Assembly (NCBI GenBank): GCA_038501195.1 | Contig: JBBPUQ010000005.1 | Coordinates: 4,836,001 to 4,900,000 of the forward strand | DNA from: Nemania diffusa | Lineage: Eukaryota; Ascomycota; Sordariomycetes; Xylariales; Xylariaceae | Length of the DNA: 64,000 bases | Direction: 5' to 3' | Shown: piece after piece, positions 56,702 to 64,000 of the stretch | Layout: every line of letters starts with the position of its first letter | How positions within the stretch are numbered: the stretch's first letter is position 1 | Translations under genes and position numbers: made by a program | The notes under the pieces: model-generated | What the model was told of the DNA's origin: nothing | Seen by the model: only the letters and a program-made list of their open reading frames with translations | Databases searched by the model: none

Positions 56702-57414
56702 AATGAGAGAGACTGTGCTCCTTTCTCACGAAAGACCAGCAGGTAGAGCTCGGTGTGGAGAGGTAATCATGTGAAGAACAACAAACACTTCGGACGTCAA
56801 GTATACGGCAGTCGTGCGATAGGAGGCCTTGATCCCTAATATCTCGCAGGAGCTTGATCTCTTTTAGAGCTGTGTCTGGACGTATTGGTCACGGCTACCG
56901 CCTGGCGCCATCATGACTGGCCTCGGCTTTCTTCAGAGCACTCGTATGTGGCGCCGTTTTGCTATTGCTCTCTCTCTCTCTCTCTCTCCTAGTTCCTACC
57001 TAGTTCCAGTGAGCCTCAGTCACCAAACATGCATGCAGTTTGATAAAGCTGTGTCGTCAACCCCACAGGCATTAGACCGCGTTTGGTAACATCACGCCAA
57101 CAACACGGCCATCATGCCCAGAGTAAGGTTTCATTTTACGATCTTCCGAAAGCGCGGGTCATCTGTTGACCCTCATCTCGAGTGACGACGTGATTCGTCA
57201 CAGCTGAGGTAGTTGGATTATGCAACACATTGACAAGGTCGATGAGACTTAAGTTGTACTCGCCCACCAGAAGGCTAATATTATTCGTTGTCTCTTTGAC
57301 ATTTTCTAGTTCAAATCCCGACGCCTCGGCCATCTGCTAGTGGTTCAGAAGGGTACATACCATTACGAAGCTTTGAGTTTCAGTTTGCTTTTTCAAAGCG
57401 CAGAATCTAAAAGC
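56702..57414. promoter_or_regulatory. bidirectional promoter region P450-1 / FAD oxidase 2
   Basis: Separates two divergent cluster genes. A CT microsatellite lies at about 56968-56989. The small leftward frame at 57136-57333 has no supporting features. A shared regulator site is plausible but none is identified. Confidence 0.5.
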
Positions 57415-59138
57415 ATGGAGATGACGAATTTGACCGGCGGTGTAGGCATTTGTGTCAGTATCCCCCACGTCTTTCTTGTTCTCGGAAGGTTCAATTAATG
57501 CCGAATACTAGTGCCTGGCCTTATCTTCTGCTCTGAGAAGTAGGGTCTTTTTTCCTGGCCATCCCACGTACACGGCATCGCTCGCGTCTTATTTCTCCTT
57601 GCAGGAGGCCACCATCCACCCTGACTGCATAGTATCCGCACACACGACCGAGGACGTATCAACAGTGATACGAATACTCACCTCGACACCTACGGTTACT
57701 GGCCATACCCCAGCCGGGACTTCTGCGGGCTGCCATTTCGCGGTCCGGTCCGGCGGCCATGCTAGCTTTCGCGGTGCAGCTAATATAGAAGAGGGTGTGA
57801 CCATTGATCTTTCCAATCTGTCTAACATTACCGTCTCACACGCGGGAGTAGGTGTTACACCCACCTTGTCTGTCGGTGCAGGGTCCAGTTGGGGAGCTGT
57901 GTATGCACATCTTGACAAGATCCATCTCAGTGTGAGCGGAGGACGCGCTGCCGGTGTCGGCGTAGGAGGACTCACGCTCGGCGGAGGCATCAGTTATTTT
58001 GGCCCTCGTTTTGGATGGACCTGCGATAACGTGGTGAACTTCGAAGTCGTCTTAGCTAATGGGACCATCGCCAATGCCAATGAAGCCGAAAACCCCGACT
58101 TATTATGGGCACTCCGCGGAGGCACCAACAACTTCGGCATTGTCACTCGCGTCGATCTCACAGCATTTCCCCAAGGAGACCTCTGGGGTGGCCAAGTCGT
58201 AAGGCCAGCCGAGACAGCTGAGCAGCAGATATCTGCTCTTGCAGCATTCAATGATCCAATGAACTATGATGAGTTCGCGTCCTTGATCACCACTTTTGCA
58301 TACTCCGGCACTCAAGAGCTGCAGGTTGTGGTGAATGACATGCAGTATACGCAGCCGGTGGAGAATCCGCCCGTATTTCAGAATCTGACAAGCATGGCCG
58401 CGTACTCCAGCACTCAGCGTATCACCAACATGTCGGACTTGGCCATTGAGACGGAAGCGAATGATCCAAACGGTTCTAGGTGCGTCTCCTCTCCTCTTCC
58501 TCCCCTCATTTCGACCAAGTCTCGCCTATGCCTTTCTGTGGCACAAAATGGTCTTTTGACTGCTGTTCTCCGAGCACTCTTGCCGAGCTCTTGTGTTCCG
58601 CTACATTTCACATGCTTAGGCACTAACAGCCGGCTGCGCGCGTGCGGCAAGCAACAGACAGGCGAGTGCCACTCTCACCATTGTCTCCTCTGTGGCGGCC
58701 ATTAACGCAACGGTCCGCGCATGGAACGCCAGCATCGACTCCATCCGTGCCATCCCCGGCATTATGTGGTCGGTTGGCATGGATCCTCTGCCACCGCAGC
58801 TATATGCACGACATGCCGGCTTTAACTCACTTGGTCTCGCTAACCGAAAAGGTAGGGCTATGATTATCATCAACCTGACTGCGATGTGGTCCTACGCTGC
58901 AGACGATAATACCGTAGATCGCGCCACCAGAGCGTTGATTGCCGCGATTGGGCGGGATGTCCGTAAACTAGGCGCCCTAGATCCCTTCCTATATGCCAAT
59001 TACGCTGCGCCTTGGCAGTCTCCGATAGAAAGCTATGGGGAGGCCAGTGTTAGGAGGCTACGAAGAGTGCAGAGAATGTACGACCCTCAGCAAACTTTCA
59101 CTCATCTTGTTCCCGGAGGCTTCAAACTCCCCGAATGA
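57415..59138 (+). CDS. BBE-like FAD-linked oxidoreductase 2
   Basis: Paralogue of the 50340 gene. Exons 57512-58479 and 58658-59138 are secure: CLALSSALRSRVFFPGHPTY, VRSGGHASF (H92, covalent FAD), GGRAAGVGVGGLTLGGGISY, LRGGTNNFGIVT, then the spliced NGSRQASATLTI and the C-terminal YANYAAPWQSPIESYG and DPQQTFTHLVPGGFKLP. A first exon 57415-57441 (MEMTNLTGG) is proposed by analogy with the paralogue, where the same phase-0 intron precedes the conserved Cys; this start is tentative. Total 491 residues, one more than the paralogue. Within the second intron (58480-58657) an earlier AG gives an immediate stop, so the AG at 58656-58657 is used. The bicovalent Cys is also absent here. A sequential or alternative oxidation step in the same pathway is inferred. 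Confidence 0.86.
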
Positions 59139-59694
59139 GGTTTGCTGACGAGAGATGTTGGGGTAGACAGAAGGAATAGCAGGGGGCTTGATGCAAGTAA
59201 CGTCGTCGACCACACCTGCTATTCCATCACATGTCGGTTATCTACCTGTCAGCTAGTAATCCATATTTTTTGCTCATCCTGTATGTCGCAGAATTGCGAC
59301 AGACAAGCCGATGAACTCATCATGTTTGGACATGTGCGAGAAGGGAGAGTTTTGCGATCAGGGAAGGAAGAAATAATTAAATCTGGCAAGTGATCTAACA
59401 CACTGGCGCGCCAGCTCAGGTGTTCGATACCACCACCCTCGTTCAGATGTAAAGTGTATTAGGGCTTCTAGGCTGCTTTGCTTGTGGTCTAGTGCAATCA
59501 TCTCGGAATACATCTAATATCCTAGATAGATGCTCGCAGTGTCGTCTCAGTAACATGAATGTGTAGATATCCAAAGTCAATCACTATCAGCCACCATCCA
59601 CGACCCTTTTGATTCCGATTGAGCACCTTCTTTGACCGCATCACCACAATTGTCTAGTTCTTACGTCATTCCTAACCAAATCATTTTCTTCATC
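59139..59694. promoter_or_regulatory. intergenic FAD oxidase 2 / P450-2
   Basis: Same-strand gap with the 3' end of FAD oxidase 2 and the promoter of P450-2. No gene recognised. Confidence 0.45.
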
Positions 59695-61561
59695 ATGATC
59701 ATCTTACTTTTCCTCTCCTCGGTGCTCGCCTCTCTCATGTGGACCCTCGTATGTCTCGAGTTGAACGTGCGTAAAGCCCTTACCCTGGGAATCCCAGTAG
59801 TACGGATTCCAGTCAGTGCTGAGAGCAATCTTTGGGTCATTGTCCAGCCGCTATTATGGAAGATATTAGACAGCTGTGTAGCTATTCCCTGGTGTTCTTA
59901 TCCCGATTTTGTCCGGTTTTCTCATCGTAATTGGCATTTCCTCGAAAAGAGCCGGCCTACAGAGCGGTTCGGGTCTGTTTGGGCCCTCGCGTCGCCGTCG
60001 GGTATTAGTCTGCATGTTGCAGATCCTGATGCCATCGTTGAGATCTACTCGCGATGGAAAGATTTCGTGCGCCCAGCTCACAAATATGGTGAGGACTAGC
60101 CTGGTCCCTGACCTTGATAGTACAATTGTTGAACAATTAGCTCATTTCGATTTTCTAGGTATGTTGGCGTTTTATGGGCCATCTGTCTTCACGGTTGGGT
60201 TGGATGATTGGCCTCGTCATCGCAAAGCCGTGGCAGCGCCTTTCAGCGAGACTCTGATGAACATGGTGTGGAATGAAACACTGCGTTTTACACAGTAAGC
60301 CATAAAATTCACTAAGCTGCTTTACCCTTCAATTCTCTAGTGATATTTTAATCTAAACTGACTAGTGAATTCAAGGGGGATGCTGCAAGACTGGACCACT
60401 AAGTCCGAAGCGGGAATCCCGAATCTCGAAGAAAGCCTGCGCGCTCTCACGTTTAATGTGTTGGCCGCGACGGCATTTCAAGAATCCCTCACTTCAGAGA
60501 ATGATTCGCCGCAGCACAAAGGTGCCGAGACAAGAACAGAGACGTACCGGGATACTCTCCGCGTTGTCCTCGATAACGCCATCCTCCTGATGTTGATTCC
60601 CCCCCGACATCTGAATGGAACCCTTATCCCCCAAGGGCTTTCTGGGATTGGCCGTGCGGCCGAATCTTTCAAACTCATTCTTTTGGGAATGGTAAGGGAA
60701 GAAGAGGCAGCGATCAATCGCGACAGTGGTGCGTCCGGTGGTCTATTGACGCCACTCGTTAGGGCCATTGGACTACAAAAAGCCCTGTCTGAGCAATCTG
60801 ACACAAATGAAAAAGTGGCAGCTAGAGCTAAGAGAGGGACCTTGTCAGCCGATGAAATCTTAGGCAACATATTCGCCATCAATTTCGCCGGCCACGACAC
60901 GGTCTTAATTGCTTTGACGTTTACCCTGATGCTCCTAGCAGCGAACACGGATGTCCAAGAGTGGCTAAATGAAGAGATCACAGCTGTCGTGGGAGAAGAC
61001 AGCAGTTCTAAGTGCTGTGATTGGGGCTACGACCAGTTTCCCAAGCTCGTCCGTTGTCGAGCCGTATTTTTCGAAACTCTGCGACTCTATGCGCCAATCA
61101 CAGGTGTGCCAAAGATGGCCACAGAGCGAGCGGCTAGTCTCCAAGTAGGGGATCGGTTAATTCCCATTCCTCCCGGAATCGAAGTATTTCCTGTGCTCCT
61201 CGGTATCCAAACGGACGCGCGATACTGGGGAGAGACATCGTACGAGTGGCGCCCAATGCGATGGGTCCTGCATCCTGGAACCATCGGTCAGGAGGAACTG
61301 CTTACGCCGCGGAAAGGAACATTCTTTCCTTGGTCAGACGGTCCCCAGAACTGCGTCGGGAGGAAATTCTCTATTGTCGAAGGGGTCGCAGTGCTCGCCC
61401 GCTTATTCCACCAGCATCGTTTGCGTCTAAAAGTAGATCAGAACGAGAGGGAAGAGGGGGTGAGGAAGAAGGCACAGGATTGTGTTGATGATGTCAATTA
61501 TAATCTACTACTGAGAATGAACAATCCCGAGAAGGTCGATCTATGCGTAGAAGCCAGATAG
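59695..61561 (+). CDS. cytochrome P450 (2), AGHDT-type
   Basis: Exons 59695-60088, 60159-60294 and 60376-61561 give 571 residues. The N-terminal anchor is MIILLFLSSVLASLMWTLV. The second exon carries FYGPSVFTVGLDDWPRHRK (C-helix WxxxR). The second acceptor is set by frame: the AG inside TTCAAG (60374-60375) restores RFTQGMLQDW, while two upstream AGs do not. The I-helix has NFAGHDTVL with the classical acid-alcohol pair; the K-helix is FFETLRLYAP; the haem loop is FFPWSDGPQNCVGRKFS with C503. The position before the loop is Trp, where Phe is usual. An extended, charged linker (KAQDCVDDVN) lies near the C-terminus. Substrate unknown. Confidence 0.88.
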
Positions 61562-62152
61562 GGGTTCTTTCATACACGCTCGACGGTCACATATTAATAA
61601 ATAACCCTTTCCCGCGAATAGGACAGCAATGAAGCTATATGTACGTAAAATACATAAGCAGGCATTCGCCTGTTGTAACTAACTAATATCACTTTAATGT
61701 AAAACTTAGCGACTAGATTAGTTAATGGAGGTAGGGAATCGTAGAAACTGGAATTGAACAGAGGAAACTCTGAACTGTCTTCCTTTTCCGGATTGTGTCA
61801 CAGGCTCACAGCATGTCTCCAGGAGTAACAAATCACACGACACATGCAACTCCAGACTATCTAGGTAGGTACTTGATATTATATGAGGGCGTTATGTCAA
61901 GCTCCTACGCACTGTCCGCCGAGCGATTGCAACCTTAAAATAGTAGGTATTATGCAGGCCTTTCTGAATGAGTTCCCTCCTCTTCGAGTAGGTACCTGCT
62001 AAGCTCTAAGTCGGCAATTGGGTAGGCACCTTGAATACACCCCTATAAGCCGACCCCTAAGTCATTTCCTTTTTAATCATCTTGCTAGTCGGAAATATCA
62101 TATCTAAGTTCTTTATAGCCAGATTTTGATTCTATCCAGAACCGTGTCCACG
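61562..62152. promoter_or_regulatory. intergenic P450-2 / P450-3
   Basis: Same-strand gap with the likely promoter of P450-3 and several TAGGTA-type units (61863-62030). No gene recognised. Confidence 0.45.
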
Positions 62153-63721
62153 ATGCTCTATGAGTTGCTATTTCATCCTACATTCCTTATTTTTGCTGTG
62201 TTCATCTTCTATTTGATTTTATCGTTTCTTAGAAGCCCTCGCCATCCTAGCATCCCCATTATCGGCTCCTACGAGGGCGACTGGTTTCCTCTCCTACAAG
62301 CACGATGGCGCAATACGCGGGACTTCAAGGCAGCATTGGAGGCAGCCTATGCGCATTCACAACCGGTTCTCGTGCCCGTCGCTGGCGAGGGCGAGATCGT
62401 GATTATGCCGCCTGCTGACATTAAGTTCATCCTGGATCAACCGAACTCGGTGCTAGGATTCAGCGAGCGTGCCTTTGAGATCTTCCAGATTGACTATACA
62501 TTTATGGAGCCGAAGATACCACGCATACCCCTCCACGAAAAACTACTTCGGACGAAACTCACGCCGCAGATTGGTAGTCTAGTGCCAGAGTTGGCTGAGG
62601 AAGTTGCTTGGGCATTCCAAACACACTGGGGAGGCACCGAAGTAGAAGATGACTGGCACGAGGTGTGTGTTTTCGAATCCATGCGCCATGTCGTCGGAGG
62701 GGTGGCGAACCGCGCTTTCGTTGGCCTGCCATACTGTCGAGACCCCAAATTGGTTAACAACGGCATGGCGTTTGCCATTGACGTCCCTCTAAGCTCTACC
62801 ATCATCAAATTGATCTGGAAACCATTACGACCGTTTCTAGCTCCGCTGGTCACTATCCCCAATCGCCTCCATACCTGGCGATTTCGGAAAATCCTCACGT
62901 CGGAGATCGCACGTCGCCTTCGTATCTACGATGAGAACCAACATGACCCAGAAAACACGAAGCGCGAGCCCAACGACTTTTTACAGTGGTCAATCCAGCA
63001 GGCCAAGGCGGCAGGCGATCCATACATGTGGCGCAGCACGATACTTGCGGACCGGATCTTGGTGGTCAACTTCGCCGCGATACACACAACGTCCTTCACC
63101 TCAACCGAGGCGCTGCTTGATCTCGTGTCATCGAAGGCCGAGGTGTTAGAGGAAATTCGCCAAGAAATCGCCTCTGTTCTCGCTGCCCACGGCGGACAGT
63201 GGAATAAGCGCGCCTTAGGTCAGATGGAGAAACTCGACTCGGCGATCCGCGAAAGTACGCGCATAAGCTCCATCGTTTCACTGGGACTTGGACGCATGGT
63301 TGTCGCAAAGGAAGGTCTAATGACACCTGCTGGCGTCCACCTCCCTAAGGGTACCAAAGTGTCTGTACCGGCGTACTGCATCATGCGCGACGAGATGACG
63401 TATAGTGGAGGCGAGACATTTAATCCATTTCGGTTCTCTGACCAGCGGAAAGCGACGGGGGGAGTCAAGGGTGACCACGTACAGCTCGCGCGCAATGCCC
63501 TGCCAACGACAAGCCCCGACTTCTTGGTCTTCGGTCTCGGAAAACACGCGTGCCCAGGAAGATTCTTCGCAGCTGCAGAGCTTAAGTTGATATTGGCGCA
63601 CGCGCTCCTACACTACGATTTTGAAGTTCTACCCAAGAAGCCTGAGGGCTCGTGGGTTGGGATTACGAGACTTCCCCCTCTGACGGCTACGATCAAGGTG
63701 AGGAAACGTAAAGCGAGCTGA
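62153..63721 (+). CDS. cytochrome P450 (3), intronless, ent-kaurene-oxidase/CYP68-like group
   Basis: Single exon of 522 residues from the first ATG; an upstream frame extension has no ATG. The N-terminal anchor is LLFHPTFLIFAVFIFYLILS. The I-helix reads NFAAIHTTSFTSTE, the AxHTTS form typical of fungal P450s related to terpenoid oxidases of the CYP68/ent-kaurene oxidase type. The K-helix is IRESTR; the haem loop is FGLGKHACPGRFF with C467; a FNPFRF meander precedes it. The other two P450s have two to four introns, so this gene has a different history. Substrate unknown; a terpenoid or meroterpenoid is suggested only weakly by the subfamily look. Confidence 0.9.
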   Translation: MLYELLFHPTFLIFAVFIFYLILSFLRSPRHPSIPIIGSYEGDWFPLLQARWRNTRDFKAALEAAYAHSQPVLVPVAGEGEIVIMPPADIKFILDQPNSVLGFSERAFEIFQIDYTFMEPKIPRIPLHEKLLRTKLTPQIGSLVPELAEEVAWAFQTHWGGTEVEDDWHEVCVFESMRHVVGGVANRAFVGLPYCRDPKLVNNGMAFAIDVPLSSTIIKLIWKPLRPFLAPLVTIPNRLHTWRFRKILTSEIARRLRIYDENQHDPENTKREPNDFLQWSIQQAKAAGDPYMWRSTILADRILVVNFAAIHTTSFTSTEALLDLVSSKAEVLEEIRQEIASVLAAHGGQWNKRALGQMEKLDSAIRESTRISSIVSLGLGRMVVAKEGLMTPAGVHLPKGTKVSVPAYCIMRDEMTYSGGETFNPFRFSDQRKATGGVKGDHVQLARNALPTTSPDFLVFGLGKHACPGRFFAAAELKLILAHALLHYDFEVLPKKPEGSWVGITRLPPLTATIKVRKRKAS

Positions 63722-64000
63722 GATTGGACTTCTCCTTTTTGCATTGTTCTGTAATTAAAAGAGTACAACTATCAACTTGAATAGTAGTTATAATAAGTAC
63801 ATCTTCAAACTTGATAAGAAGTTCTCTTAACCATTGTATGGAAACCGCTTCTCATAACTCACTCGCAGATCTACGTATGTAACAGCATGCCACGATTGAC
63901 TATAGTGCTTTCACGCATTGTACACAACAAGTCTCTGATGGTTACTGAAAACCATCGTTCAACTGCCGAACTCGAGTCTCGCTTTCCGTCTTCAACGGCA

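Noticed and set aside
57136..57333. 65-residue leftward open frame between P450-1 and FAD oxidase 2
   Set aside because: Short, no splice partners or motifs found, and lies in a probable shared promoter.

Overview
This window is nuclear DNA of a filamentous ascomycete (Pezizomycotina, probably Sordariomycetes-like; the genus cannot be read from the sequence). Evidence: short introns with GTRAGT donors, CTRAC-type branch points and YAG acceptors, fungal-type gene families, and gene products of Pezizomycotina type (NACHT-ankyrin NLR, Pth11/rhodopsin-like membrane protein, several P450s). Most genes are split by introns; exon coordinates below were rebuilt by hand from splice signals, reading-frame phase and family motifs.

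Layout. (1) 0.6-24.4 kb is a dense conserved block: ribosomal protein eL19 (-), the translational-stress regulator GCN1 (-), a DEAH-box RNA helicase of the YLR419W/DHX29-DHX57 type (+), the U4/U6 recycling factor PRP24/SART3 (-) and a multi-pass membrane RING protein (+). (2) 24.8-47 kb is an AT-richer, gene-poor accessory stretch with repeats: a palindromic pair of MITE-like elements at 25 kb and a third copy at 43.7 kb, a 572-bp hAT-like MITE with its target-site duplication at 45.7 kb, a degenerate repeat pair, an orphan membrane protein, a damaged-looking FAH-family gene, two nuclease-fold-like proteins that appear to have lost catalytic residues, and a large, intact NWD-NACHT-ankyrin NLR gene. 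One GC-rich secreted GH5 glucanase gene sits at its right side. (3) 47-48.5 kb carries a seven-helix rhodopsin-like membrane protein. (4) 50.3-63.7 kb is a cluster of redox tailoring genes: two paralogous BBE-like FAD oxidases, one short-chain dehydrogenase and three unrelated P450s. It looks like the left part of a secondary-metabolite gene cluster whose backbone synthase and regulator are not in the window.

How it fits together. The left block is housekeeping for translation, RNA remodelling and splicing. The middle block combines a probable allorecognition/immune receptor with nuclease-like genes between copies of the same mobile element. The right block encodes an oxidative pathway with P450s and covalent-flavin oxidases. 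No tRNA, rRNA, CRISPR array or viral gene was recognised.
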